Shown here one piece after another: positions 24,786-32,236 of a stretch of 64,000 nucleotides of DNA. A model generated the notes under the pieces. The model was not told the DNA's origin and did no database searches. It was given only the letters and a program-made list of their open reading frames with translations. Positions within the stretch are counted from its first letter, which is position 1, and the number at the start of each line of letters is the position of its first letter. The stretch comes from Sphingomonas sp. Leaf230 (GTDB taxonomy: Bacteria; Pseudomonadota; Alphaproteobacteria; Sphingomonadales; Sphingomonadaceae): contig NZ_LMKW01000001.1 of the NCBI RefSeq assembly GCF_001421745.1, positions 1 to 64,000 of the forward strand. Direction: 5' to 3'. The position numbers and the translations under genes are program-made.

Positions 24786-24838
24786 GTTCTCCCGCGAAGG
24801 CGGGAGCCCAGACTGGACTCCCGCCTTCGCGGGAGAAC
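24786..24838. repeat. Palindromic repeat family A1, copy 2
   Basis: A 53-bp near-perfect inverted repeat, GTTCTCCCGCGAAGGCGGGA on the left and its complement on the right, sitting 25 bases from the end of the [2Fe-2S] subunit gene, where it could end its transcript. Confidence 0.9.
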
Positions 24839-24862
24839 ATGCTCTTTGATTTTACGGACGCG

Positions 24863-25408
24863 CTACCGCGCAGGTGGTGGCACCAGAGCAGGCACCAGCC
24901 GCGCGGAGTCCGCCGGATCGATCCCCGGCCGCGGTCCTGCGGGAATAACCTCTTCCCCCCGCATCGCCCTTCCGGCACGCTGCACCGCCTCGACCACCCG
25001 CGGATACACCCCGCATCGGCACAGGTTCGTGATCTGCTCGCGGATCAGCGCTTCGCTCGGGTCGGCATTGCGCTTCAGCAAAGCCGCGGCGGCCATGATC
25101 ATCCCCGGAATGCAGAACCCGCACTGCGACACCGACTCCACGATAAAGGCCAGCTGCACCGGATGATTGCGTTCGCGCGACAGTCCTTCGATCGTCGTGA
25201 CGTACGCCCCCTCGATCGAGCCGATCGGCACCCGGCAACTCCGCACCGCACGCCCGTCGATATCGACCGTGCACGCGCCGCACTGCCCCGTGCCGCAGCC
25301 ATATTTGGTCCCCGTCAGGTTCGACGCATCGCGCAGCGCCCACAACAGCGGCGTCTCGTTGTCGAGCTTGTATTCGATCGGCTCGTTGTTGACGGTGAAG
25401 CGGCTCAT
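24863..25408 (-). CDS. [2Fe-2S] subunit of a xanthine-oxidase-family enzyme (IorA/CoxS-like)
   Basis: A 181-residue iron-sulfur subunit. The plant-ferredoxin cluster ligands are Cys38, Cys43, Cys46 and Cys58 (YGCGTGQCGACT), and the second all-alpha cluster uses Cys96, Cys99, Cys130 and Cys132 (QCGFCIPG; NLCRCG). This matches the small subunit of isoquinoline 1-oxidoreductase and aldehyde dehydrogenases, which pass electrons from a molybdenum subunit. A Pro/Ala-rich tail extends about 25 residues beyond the fold. Unusually, no molybdenum-binding large subunit is adjacent: the next gene is a divergent sugar permease and the other side is repeat DNA. The partner must be encoded elsewhere or be lost. 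Confidence 0.85.
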   Translation of the reverse strand: MSRFTVNNEPIEYKLDNETPLLWALRDASNLTGTKYGCGTGQCGACTVDIDGRAVRSCRVPIGSIEGAYVTTIEGLSRERNHPVQLAFIVESVSQCGFCIPGMIMAAAALLKRNADPSEALIREQITNLCRCGVYPRVVEAVQRAGRAMRGEEVIPAGPRPGIDPADSARLVPALVPPPAR

Positions 25409-25513
25409 GCGCGCCGTCCTAGCCCCGCGAGACGGATCGCACCACGCGGCATTGCCACGCGCCGTCGCCCCGGCTTATGTCGCGCAGATAATACCGCGAG
25501 GGGGCGCACCACG

Positions 25514-26809
25514 ATGCACGTCGATACCAAATCCACACCAGCGGCCGGAGGCGATGCCAGCCACGGCTACGACGCGCCCGACCTGCGCGTGTTCGTGTTC
25601 GCGCTGTTCTTCATCTTCGGCGGCATCACCTCGCTGAACGACATCATCATCCCGAAGATGAAGGAGCTCTTCACGCTCGACCATGCGACCGCGATGCTGG
25701 TCCAGTCGGCGTTCTTCCTCGCCTATGCGCTGTTCTCGATCCCCGCCGCCGCGATCGTGCGCAAGGCTGGCTACATGCGCACCGCGTCGATCGGCCTCGT
25801 GACGATGACCGCGGGCTGCCTGTTGTTCATACCTGCCGCAGGGCAGGCGAGCTTCGGCATGTTCCTGTTCGCGCTGTTCGTGCTCGGCGCCGGCATCACC
25901 GTGGTGCAGGTCGTTGCCAACCCGCTGATCTCGGCGCTCGGCCATCCCAAGTCGGCGTCGAGCCGGCTGACCTTCGCGCAGGCGTTCAACTCGCTCGGCA
26001 CCACCATCTTCCCGTATGTCGGCTCCGCGCTGATCCTCGGCGGGCTGGCGACGGTCGACTCTTCCAAACTCACCGGCGCCGCGCTCGATGCGTACCGGAC
26101 GGAATCGTCGCGGACCGTCGTGCACACCTATATCGGCCTCGCGATCGCGCTGCTGATCGTCGCCGCGGTCGTCTGGACCCGCCGCAACCGGCTCAACGAG
26201 GAGCAGGACCAGACCGGCAGCATCTTCCACGCGTTCACGCTGCTCAAGCGTCCGCGCTTCGCGATGGGGACGGCGTGCATCTTCCTGTACGTCGGCGCCG
26301 AAGTCGCGGTCGGCTCGCTGATCGTCAATTACCTGATGCAGCCGAGCGTGATGGGCCTGACCGACGTCGCGGCGGGCAAGCACGTGCCGTTCTACTGGGG
26401 CGGCGCGCTGGTCGGCCGGTTCATCGGCGCCTACGTCCTGAACAAAGTGTCGCCGGGCAAGGTGCTCGCGGGCGTCGCGACGGGGACGCTGGCGCTGATC
26501 CTGATCTCGGCGAACACCGAGGGCGCGCTGTCGGGCTGGGCGCTGCTGGCGATCGGTCTGATGAACGCGGTGATGTTCCCGACGATCTTCTCGCTGGCGT
26601 CGGAAGGTCTCGGCAAGCGTGCGGCGGAAGGCTCGGGCGTGATCGCCACGGCGATCGTCGGCGGCGCGATCATCCCATATCTGACGGGGATGCTCGCGGA
26701 CAAGTCGGGCAGCCTGCACTTCGCGCTGCTGCTCCCGGCGATCTGCTACGCGCTGATCCTGGCGTACGGGCTTTACGCGCGGAAGCCGGTAGTCGAAGCG
26801 GCCTACTGA
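25514..26809 (+). CDS. FHS-family MFS sugar permease (L-fucose/glucose-galactose type)
   Basis: A 431-residue, twelve-helix transporter starting at ATG 25514. The motif FFIFGGITSLNDIIIPKMKELF near residues 32-53 and the VVANPLISALG and TFAQAFNSLGT motifs are typical of the FucP/GluP (FHS) family. These are proton- or sodium-coupled inner-membrane symporters for fucose, glucose or galactose. The nearby xyloglucan island releases fucose, galactose and glucose, so a role in importing them is plausible although the gene lies 5.5 kb away and is not in those operons. A palindromic repeat follows its stop by four bases. Confidence 0.88.
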   Translation: MHVDTKSTPAAGGDASHGYDAPDLRVFVFALFFIFGGITSLNDIIIPKMKELFTLDHATAMLVQSAFFLAYALFSIPAAAIVRKAGYMRTASIGLVTMTAGCLLFIPAAGQASFGMFLFALFVLGAGITVVQVVANPLISALGHPKSASSRLTFAQAFNSLGTTIFPYVGSALILGGLATVDSSKLTGAALDAYRTESSRTVVHTYIGLAIALLIVAAVVWTRRNRLNEEQDQTGSIFHAFTLLKRPRFAMGTACIFLYVGAEVAVGSLIVNYLMQPSVMGLTDVAAGKHVPFYWGGALVGRFIGAYVLNKVSPGKVLAGVATGTLALILISANTEGALSGWALLAIGLMNAVMFPTIFSLASEGLGKRAAEGSGVIATAIVGGAIIPYLTGMLADKSGSLHFALLLPAICYALILAYGLYARKPVVEAAY

Positions 26810-26813
26810 GCGT

Positions 26814-26866
26814 GTTCCCCCGCGAAGGCGGGGGCCCAGACTGGGTCCCCGCCTTCGCGGGGAAAC
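26814..26866. repeat. Palindromic repeat family A1, copy 3
   Basis: Nearly perfect inverted repeat: GTTCCCCCGCGAAGGCGGGG paired with its complement at 26847-26866 around CCCAGACTGGG. It separates the convergent permease and CoA-transferase genes, starting four bases after one stop and ending three before the other, so it may be a bidirectional terminator. Confidence 0.9.
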
Positions 26867-26869
26867 AAA

Positions 26870-28015
26870 CTACTGCGACGATCCAAGCATCGGCGCCGCC
26901 CGCCCGGTCGCGAGATCGGCATCCGAAAACCGGATCGGCGTACGCAGCCCCGGCATTAGAGACCCATCCGGCCGCGCGACTTCAATCGCCATCCCCCGTG
27001 CGACAACCTGCGGATCGTCGAAAGCCTGCGCAACGGTATTGATCGGCCCGGCCGGCACCCCGACCGCCTCCAGCCGCGCCAGCAACTCGAGCTTAGGCAC
27101 CAGAGACGTCGCCGCCTCGATTCCCGCGAACAACACATCCTTGAACGCCAGCCGCCCGGCATTGGTCGCGAACCGCGGATCGTCGCGCATCTCGGGCAAG
27201 CCCATCGCATCGCAGAACCGCCGGAACTGCCCGTCATTCCCGACCGCGAGGATGAACCACCCATCGCTGGTCGGAAACACCGCATAGGGACACACGTTCA
27301 TATGCGCATTCCCGACCCGCGTCGGCGACACGCCGCTCGCAAACCAGTTCATCGCCTGGTTCGCCAGCACCCCGGTCATCGTATCGAGCAGCGCCATGTC
27401 GATCTGCTGACCCCGGCCGGTCCGCTCGCGCATCGCCAGCGCCGCCTGGATCGCGATCACGGAATACAGCCCGGTCATGATGTCGGCGAACGCGACGCCG
27501 ATCTTCTGCGGCGCGCCATCGGGCTCGCCGGTGAGGTCCATGATCCCGCTCATGCCCTGGACGATGAAGTCGTAGCCTGCACGGGGAGCGTAGGGCCCGT
27601 CCTGCCCAAACCCGGTGATCGAGCAATATACCAGCCGCGGGTTGATCGCAGTTAGCGCAGCGTAGTCGAGCCCGTATTTTACGAGCCCACCGACCTTAAA
27701 GTTCTCGATCACGACATCGGCGTCGGCGATCAGCTCGCGGACGATCGCTTGTCCTTCAGCGGTCGTAAAGTCGGCCACGATCGACCGCTTGCCGCGATTG
27801 GCGGCATGGAAATACGCGGCGTCGCGCGTACCGTTGGGGTTATCGATGAATGGCGGGCCCCAGGTTCGCGTGTCGTCCCCGGCGGGGCTCTCGATCTTGA
27901 CGACGTCGGCGCCGAGATCGGCGAGGACTTGGCCTGCCCAAGGCCCAGCCAGAATGCGCGCGAGTTCGACAACCTTTAGCCCGGTGAGAGGGGAAGGTTT
28001 GCCCTCCACGATCAC
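26870..28015 (-). CDS. Family III (CaiB/BaiF) CoA-transferase, probable glutarate CoA-transferase
   Basis: I place the start at GTG 28015 (381 residues). A longer frame to ATG 28069 would add residues translated from a dispersed repeat (QLGPGLRRGG) and is not credible; GTG 28009 is another option. The protein opens with LTGLKVVELARILAGPWAGQ and contains GANRGKRSI and the GQQIDMALLDTM region near the catalytic Asp, all typical of CaiB/BaiF enzymes. These move CoA between acyl-CoA donors and a carboxylic acid. The next gene upstream on the same strand is glutaryl-CoA dehydrogenase, and this pairing in other bacteria, like human SUGCT and GCDH, indicates glutarate activation. Cytoplasmic. Confidence 0.85.
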   Translation of the reverse strand: MIVEGKPSPLTGLKVVELARILAGPWAGQVLADLGADVVKIESPAGDDTRTWGPPFIDNPNGTRDAAYFHAANRGKRSIVADFTTAEGQAIVRELIADADVVIENFKVGGLVKYGLDYAALTAINPRLVYCSITGFGQDGPYAPRAGYDFIVQGMSGIMDLTGEPDGAPQKIGVAFADIMTGLYSVIAIQAALAMRERTGRGQQIDMALLDTMTGVLANQAMNWFASGVSPTRVGNAHMNVCPYAVFPTSDGWFILAVGNDGQFRRFCDAMGLPEMRDDPRFATNAGRLAFKDVLFAGIEAATSLVPKLELLARLEAVGVPAGPINTVAQAFDDPQVVARGMAIEVARPDGSLMPGLRTPIRFSDADLATGRAAPMLGSSQ

Positions 28016-28019
28016 AGCA

Positions 28020-28123
28020 CCACCCCGGCGGAGGCCGGGGCCCAATTGGAAAGGTTGGAATAACGGCACGCAGCGTTAGCCAATATGCGTCCCCCAATTG
28101 GGCCCCAGCCTCCGCCGGGGTGG
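28020..28123. repeat. MITE-like repeat family A2, copy 2
   Basis: A 104-bp element with the CCACCCCGGCGGAGGCCGGG terminal repeat on both ends. It fills almost all of the gap between gcdH and the CoA-transferase gene, ending five bases before the GTG start of the latter, so that gene's ribosome-binding region is made of repeat DNA. Confidence 0.9.
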
Positions 28124-28145
28124 TACGACGAGCCGCGCGCAGCCT

Positions 28146-29330
28146 TCAAAACGCAGCGATACCCGTGATCGCGCGCCCGAGGATCAGCGCGTGCACATCA
28201 TGCGCACCCTCATACGTGTTGACCGTCTCCAGGTTCATCAGGTGGCGCATCACCTGATACTCCCCCGAAATCCCGTTGCCGCCGTGCATGTCCCGGCTCA
28301 TCCGCGCGATGTCGAGCGCCTTGCCGACGTTGTTGCGCTTGACGATCGAGACCATTTCCGGCGCGAACCGGCCCTCGTCCATCAACCGCCCGACGCGCAA
28401 CGACGCCTGCAACCCGAGCGCGATTTCGGTTTCCATGTCCGCCAGCTTCTTCTGGAAAAGCTGCCGCCCCGCCAGCGGCGTCCCGAACTGGTTGCGATCC
28501 AGCCCATACTGCCGCGCCGCATGGAAACAAAACTCGGCCGCGCCCAATGCACCCCAGGAAATCCCGTAGCGCGCGCGATTGAGGCAGCCGAATGGCCCCT
28601 TCAACCCCTGCACGTCGGGGAGAAGCGCGTCGTCGCCGACCTCGACCTCGTCCATCATCACCATGCCCGTGATCGACGCGCGCAACGACAGCTTGCCCTC
28701 GATCTTGGGCGTCTCCAGCCCCTTCATCCCGCGCTCGAGGATGAAGCCGCGTATACCGCCGCCATGCTCGTCGGACTTCGCCCAGATCACGAACACGTCG
28801 GCGATCGGCGAATTGGAAATCCACGTCTTCGCGCCCGAGATCACATAGCCGTTCGCCGTCTTCTTCGCGCGCGTCGTCATCCCGCCGGGATCCGACCCCG
28901 CATCCGGTTCGGTCAGCCCGAAGCAGCCGATCCATTCGCCCGTCGCGAGCTTGGGCAGGTATTTACGCTTCTGCTCCTCGGACCCGAACGCGTTGATCGG
29001 GTACATCACGAGGCTCGACTGCACCGACATCATCGAGCGATAGCCCGAGTCGATCCGCTCCACCTCGCGCGCGACCAGCCCGTACGCGACATAGGACGCA
29101 CCGACGCCGCCATATTCCTCGGGGATCGTTGGCCCCAGTAGGCCCAGCGCACCCATTTCGCGGAAAATCGCGGGATCGGTATGCTCGTGCTGGAATGCGT
29201 CGATGATCCGCGGCGCGAGCTTGTCGTCGGCATAGGCCTTCGCGCTGTCACGGATCATCCGCTCGTCCTCGCTCAACTGATCGTCGAGCAGGAACGGATC
29301 CGCCCAGTCGAACTTGCCCATCCCGGCCAT
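28146..29330 (-). CDS. gcdH: Glutaryl-CoA dehydrogenase
   Basis: A 394-residue acyl-CoA dehydrogenase. The signatures [17 protein letters not shown] (FAD/substrate loop), [10 protein letters not shown] and the C-terminal [20 protein letters not shown] are those of glutaryl-CoA dehydrogenase. The catalytic base is Glu374 in TYEG, and the Arg in the [14 protein letters not shown] helix is in place for the glutaryl carboxylate. The enzyme oxidatively decarboxylates glutaryl-CoA to crotonyl-CoA in lysine and tryptophan breakdown and passes electrons to ETF; ETF-ubiquinone oxidoreductase is encoded at the right end of the window. It precedes a CoA-transferase likely to supply glutaryl-CoA. Confidence 0.93.
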   Translation of the reverse strand: MAGMGKFDWADPFLLDDQLSEDERMIRDSAKAYADDKLAPRIIDAFQHEHTDPAIFREMGALGLLGPTIPEEYGGVGASYVAYGLVAREVERIDSGYRSMMSVQSSLVMYPINAFGSEEQKRKYLPKLATGEWIGCFGLTEPDAGSDPGGMTTRAKKTANGYVISGAKTWISNSPIADVFVIWAKSDEHGGGIRGFILERGMKGLETPKIEGKLSLRASITGMVMMDEVEVGDDALLPDVQGLKGPFGCLNRARYGISWGALGAAEFCFHAARQYGLDRNQFGTPLAGRQLFQKKLADMETEIALGLQASLRVGRLMDEGRFAPEMVSIVKRNNVGKALDIARMSRDMHGGNGISGEYQVMRHLMNLETVNTYEGAHDVHALILGRAITGIAAF

Positions 29331-29397
29331 ATGAATCTCCTTCGTTGACCGCCGACTTCGTGGTTCGGCCAGCGAAAGTCCACCCCTGACGAGACGT

Positions 29398-29718
29398 TTA
29401 CGCGTCGATCAGCGTCAGCACCGCGATCGTCACATGCTCGCGGTCGCCGATCGAGTCGATGCGGTCGACCACCAGATCGGCGACGATATGCCCGCGCATC
29501 GCGAACTCCGCTTCGGGCAGTCCGTCGATCCAGTCTCGAAGACCGGGTACGGGCATCGCCGCGATCGTCAGCCGGTGCAGCGTGCCGACGAAGGTCGCGC
29601 TCGCCCAGGGCGTGCACGCGATCGACTCGACGTGCATCGTCAGGCCCGCCGCCCCCGCATGGCCGCGAAGCGCGCGGATCAACAGCGTGCCCGCATCGGG
29701 GTCACGGATCGCGTCCAT
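29398..29718 (-). CDS. Hypothetical protein, second gene of a small operon
   Basis: ATG 29718 gives 106 residues ([20 protein letters not shown]). It starts two bases after the stop of the mini-HTH gene, with AGGA about eight bases upstream. A GTG at 29724 is the alternative start. The sequence is a compact alpha/beta pattern with no signal peptide, membrane segment or recognised motif. It is probably co-transcribed with the upstream DNA-binding protein and so under the control of the divergent S24 repressor. I do not recognise the family. Confidence 0.6.
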   Translation of the reverse strand: MDAIRDPDAGTLLIRALRGHAGAAGLTMHVESIACTPWASATFVGTLHRLTIAAMPVPGLRDWIDGLPEAEFAMRGHIVADLVVDRIDSIGDREHVTIAVLTLIDA

Positions 29719-29720
29719 CC

Positions 29721-29897
29721 TCACGATCCTTGCCGTTCTATAAAGGTTTCGATCCGCGCCACCATCGGCGCGCGCGGCTGGCGACCGAGTCGGAGATCGT
29801 GGACCAGCCGCGGATCGCCGACCGCCAACCGGCCGAACTTCGACGTCGGCATGCCAGTCTGCCGCAGATATCGGTCTATCTTGATGAGAACGGACAT
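29721..29897 (-). CDS. 58-residue helix-turn-helix-like protein
   Basis: A short frame from ATG 29897, preceded at about five bases by GGAAGGAG, encodes MSVLIKIDRYLRQTGMPTSK and 38 more residues. The core (YLRQTGMPTSKFGRLAVGDP, then LVHDLRLGRQPRAPMVARIETFIE) has the spacing of a Cro/XRE helix-turn-helix: helix, turn at Gly-Met-Pro, recognition helix, then the RLGRQP loop and closing helix. It would bind DNA as a minimal one-domain regulator. It lies divergently from a LexA-like S24 repressor gene with a palindromic operator between them, a layout resembling phage cI/cro. The partner gene downstream is unknown. Confidence 0.7.
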   Translation of the reverse strand: MSVLIKIDRYLRQTGMPTSKFGRLAVGDPRLVHDLRLGRQPRAPMVARIETFIERQGS

Positions 29898-29969
29898 GGT
29901 CGCTCCTTCCTGTTCTGGCCCCGAGTCCCTGGCCGAGCCTTGTTTGTGTTCTTGATCTGTTCCGGCAAA

Positions 29970-29994
29970 TCCTACTTGTCTAGGAAAATTCCTA
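29970..29994. promoter_or_regulatory. Palindromic operator of the S24 repressor
   Basis: TAGGAA-AA-TTCCTA at 29981-29994 is a perfect dyad, and an extra half-site TCCTA at 29970-29974 forms a second dyad with TAGGA at 29981-29985. The sites lie 16 bases upstream of the repressor GTG and between the two divergent genes, as expected for an autoregulatory operator. Binding is inferred. Confidence 0.6.
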
Positions 29995-30009
29995 CGCTAC
30001 GGTTCGGGC

Positions 30010-30642
30010 GTGGCTAGAACCGTGTCCGATCCCGATCCAAGAACCGCGCTGGCAACGCTGGCTGCGGCGCGTGGCGACAGTCTGGCGGCGTTGTCGGCGA
30101 TGCTGGGGCGCAACGCGGCGTATCTTCAGCAATATGTCCGCCGCGGATCGCCGCGGGTGCTCGGCGAACGCGACCGCCGATTGCTGTCGGACTATCTGGG
30201 TGTGAGCGAGGCAACGCTGGGCGCGCTCCCCGAACGCGCGGCAGGGTTTCGCATCCGCAAGCTCGACGTCGCGGCGTCGGCTGGGCCGGGCGCGCTGGTC
30301 GACCGCGAGATCGTGCTCGGCACCGACACGCTGGACCCCGGCCTCGCGCGGAAACTCGGGCTAAGGGACGGGCAGGCGGCGATCATCCGCGTGCGCGGGA
30401 GTTCGATGGAGCCGGGACTATTCGACGGCGATCACATCGTGGTCGACACCGCCGACCGTACGCCGCGCGCAAAGGGCGGGGTTTACGTCATCCGGATCGA
30501 CGACGCGGTTATGGTGAAGCGTGTAGCTCTGGTACGCGGTGCGCTAGTGGCGACGAGCGATAACCCGGACGCGGCGGCTGTGCCGGACGGAGCGATCGCC
30601 GTCATCGGCCGCGTAGTCTGGCAAATGCGCGAGCCGCGGTAA
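30010..30642 (+). CDS. LexA-like repressor with S24 (LexA/UmuD) peptidase domain
   Basis: A 210-residue regulator from GTG 30010. Residues about 10-75 are an XRE-type DNA-binding domain (SLAALSAMLGRNAAYLQQYV is the helix-turn-helix). Residues about 95-205 are an S24 domain with the Ser-Lys dyad: Ser132 in RGSSMEPGLFDGD and Lys170 in VMVKRV. Such proteins repress their own and neighbouring genes and are inactivated by RecA-stimulated self-cleavage in the DNA-damage response. The usual Ala-Gly cleavage site is not obvious, though Ala-Gly occurs at 91-92 (SAGPG). It is not the general LexA by its N-terminal sequence. Divergent from the mini-HTH gene. Confidence 0.85.
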   Translation: MARTVSDPDPRTALATLAAARGDSLAALSAMLGRNAAYLQQYVRRGSPRVLGERDRRLLSDYLGVSEATLGALPERAAGFRIRKLDVAASAGPGALVDREIVLGTDTLDPGLARKLGLRDGQAAIIRVRGSSMEPGLFDGDHIVVDTADRTPRAKGGVYVIRIDDAVMVKRVALVRGALVATSDNPDAAAVPDGAIAVIGRVVWQMREPR

Positions 30643-30674
30643 GGATAGAGCCGCAGCGCCCCAAAATGCATCCG

Positions 30675-30752
30675 GTTCTCCCGCGAAAGCGGGAGCCCAG
30701 GGTTACAACCGACAACGTTCGTGGTCCTGGACCCCCGCTTCCGCGGGGGAAC
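30675..30752. repeat. Palindromic repeat family A1, copy 4
   Basis: A 78-bp copy with arms GTTCTCCCGCGAAAGCGGGA and CCCGCTTCCGCGGGGGAAC and a longer, AT-richer centre than copies 1-3. It lies between the convergent S24 repressor and SDR genes. Confidence 0.85.
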
Positions 30753-30789
30753 GGGTAGAAAAGCCTCCCCTTGCAGGGATGCCCAGGAG

Positions 30790-31704
30790 TCAGCGCCCCT
30801 GCAGCTTGCTCAGGATGGTCATCGACTGTTCCGAGCCCGACTGCGGGACGATCTCGCCCACGCGGTCGATGATCGCGTCCCAATGTGCCGCGACACCCTC
30901 CACCGACAGGTCGTCGCCGGTCAGCAATTTGCCCTGCGTCAGCGTCACATACGCCGCCTGGAACACCCCCGCGCCCGCGCCGACGATCATGTTGGTCGGC
31001 GCATCTTCCGACACGAGGAACACCGCGGCAGGCGCGACCTTGTCGGGGGAAAACGCCTTGAACGCTTCCTCGGGGAAGATGTCCTGGGTCATCCGCGTGC
31101 CCGCGGTCGGCGCGATCGTGTTGACCTTGATGTTGTTCTTCGCGCCCTCGATCGCGAGCGTCTTGGTCAGGCCGGCGAGACCCAGCTTGGCGGCGCCGTA
31201 GTTCGCCTGCCCGAAATTGCCGTAGAGACCGGTCGACGACGCGGTCATCAGGATGCGGCCGTAATTCTGGGCGCGCATCGTGTCCCAGACCGCCTTGGTG
31301 GCGTTGGCCGAGCCGTTCAGGTGGACGTCGACGACGAACTTGAAGTCGGCGGGCTCCATCTTGGCGAAGCTCTTGTCGCGCAGCACTCCGGCGTTGTTGA
31401 TGAGGATGTGGACGCCGCCCCATTTCTCGGAGGCTTTCGCAACCATCTCGACCATCTGGTCGTACTCGGTGACACTGCCGCCGTTCGATATCGCCTCGCC
31501 GCCCGCCGCTTCGATTTCCTCGACGACCTTCAGCGCGGCGTCGGAATGGCCGGTGCCGTCGCGCGAGGCGCCGAGATCGTTTACGACGACCTTCGCACCA
31601 CGACGGGCGAGTTCGAGCGCGTATTCGCGACCGAGACCGCCGCCTGCGCCGGTGACGATCGCAACGCGGCCTTCAAAGCTGATAGATCCAAAGTTCTCAG
31701 ACAT
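30790..31704 (-). CDS. Short-chain dehydrogenase, (3R)-hydroxyacyl-CoA dehydrogenase-like
   Basis: A 304-residue SDR with TGAGGGLG at 18-25 for NAD(P), NNAG at 103-106, and the catalytic Ser156/157, Tyr169 and Lys173 (TASSTGLYGNFGQANYGAAK). The string VVNDLGASRDGTG, the insertion around 50-60, and the C-terminal helix region match the dehydrogenase part of peroxisomal multifunctional enzyme type 2 (HSD17B4), so a (3R)-3-hydroxyacyl-CoA or steroid substrate is likely. It lacks hydratase and SCP2 domains. A terminator-like hairpin ends only two bases before its ATG. It stands alone between repeat DNA and the Ala/Pro-rich protein gene. Confidence 0.85.
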   Translation of the reverse strand: MSENFGSISFEGRVAIVTGAGGGLGREYALELARRGAKVVVNDLGASRDGTGHSDAALKVVEEIEAAGGEAISNGGSVTEYDQMVEMVAKASEKWGGVHILINNAGVLRDKSFAKMEPADFKFVVDVHLNGSANATKAVWDTMRAQNYGRILMTASSTGLYGNFGQANYGAAKLGLAGLTKTLAIEGAKNNIKVNTIAPTAGTRMTQDIFPEEAFKAFSPDKVAPAAVFLVSEDAPTNMIVGAGAGVFQAAYVTLTQGKLLTGDDLSVEGVAAHWDAIIDRVGEIVPQSGSEQSMTILSKLQGR

Positions 31705-31707
31705 GGA

Positions 31708-31741
31708 AAAGGCGCCCCTCTCTTATAGTTGGAGCGCCTTT
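31708..31741 (-). terminator. Terminator- or attenuator-like hairpin directly before the SDR gene
   Basis: On the minus strand AAAGGCGC and GCGCCTTT pair around an 18-base loop and run into TTTT, a rho-independent layout, ending two bases before the SDR ATG. It could end transcripts from the upstream gene, but its position means the SDR leader itself contains it. Confidence 0.5.
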
Positions 31742-31762
31742 CCTAGAACGTAAAGCCAGCTA

Positions 31763-31792
31763 GGCAAGCGGCAGGATCACCCGCCGCTTGCC
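31763..31792 (-). terminator. Perfect 10-bp hairpin after the Ala/Pro-rich protein gene
   Basis: GGCAAGCGGC and GCCGCTTGCC flank a ten-base loop, eight bases beyond the stop codon at 31800. The stem is perfect and GC-rich, but no long T-run follows, so termination may depend on this and the next hairpin together. Confidence 0.55.
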
Positions 31793-31799
31793 GTCTGAC

Positions 31800-32120
31800 T
31801 TACTTGCCGCCGCGGTTGCGGCAGCCGTCCTTGACCGTCTTCGAGCACACCGGATACTCGGCGGGTGCCGGCGTCGGCGGGGTGACGGTCGGCTGGCCGA
31901 ACGTCACGCCACCGGCAGGTGCTGGCGGTGCCATCGGTGCGGCGGGTGCTGCTGCCGGATCGGCAGGAGCGGCCATCGCAGGATCGGCAGGCGCTGCGGG
32001 ATCGGCCGGTGCCGCCTGGTCCGCGGGCGCGGTCTGCGCGGCGGGGTCTGCCGGCGGCGTCGTCTGGGCGATCACGGGCGACGCGAGAAGAGCGGCGGCG
32101 GCGAAGAGAATGGACTTCAT
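31800..32120 (-). CDS. Small secreted Ala/Pro/Asp-repeat protein
   Basis: A 106-residue protein with a signal peptide (MKSILFAAAALLASPVIAQ) and an AGGAG ribosome-binding site six bases before the ATG. Residues 20-70 are imperfect repeats of (A)PADPA, an extended flexible spacer. The C-terminal about 35 residues (YPVCSKTVKDGCRNRGGK) carry two cysteines that could form a disulfide and a basic tail. It is probably periplasmic or surface-exposed. The low-complexity spacer hinders family assignment, and I do not know the function. It lies between the SDR gene and phoB and is not part of the Pho operon. Confidence 0.65.
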   Translation of the reverse strand: MKSILFAAAALLASPVIAQTTPPADPAAQTAPADQAAPADPAAPADPAMAAPADPAAAPAAPMAPPAPAGGVTFGQPTVTPPTPAPAEYPVCSKTVKDGCRNRGGK

Positions 32121-32236
32121 ACGAATCTCCTAAATGGGTGCACCATTTTGGTAGCGCGACGTCTGAACGCACTAAGTCGTGCTTGGGTCCTTCGTTTCGC
32201 ATCCGATTCCATTCGCCCCACCGCGGGACAGTCTCG

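Larger units (their letters stand above)
24463..24862. other. Repeat-filled gap
   Basis: Four hundred bases without a gene. It contains a family A2 element at 24605-24707 and a family A1 element at 24786-24838, in tandem. The remainder shows nothing recognisable. Confidence 0.7.
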
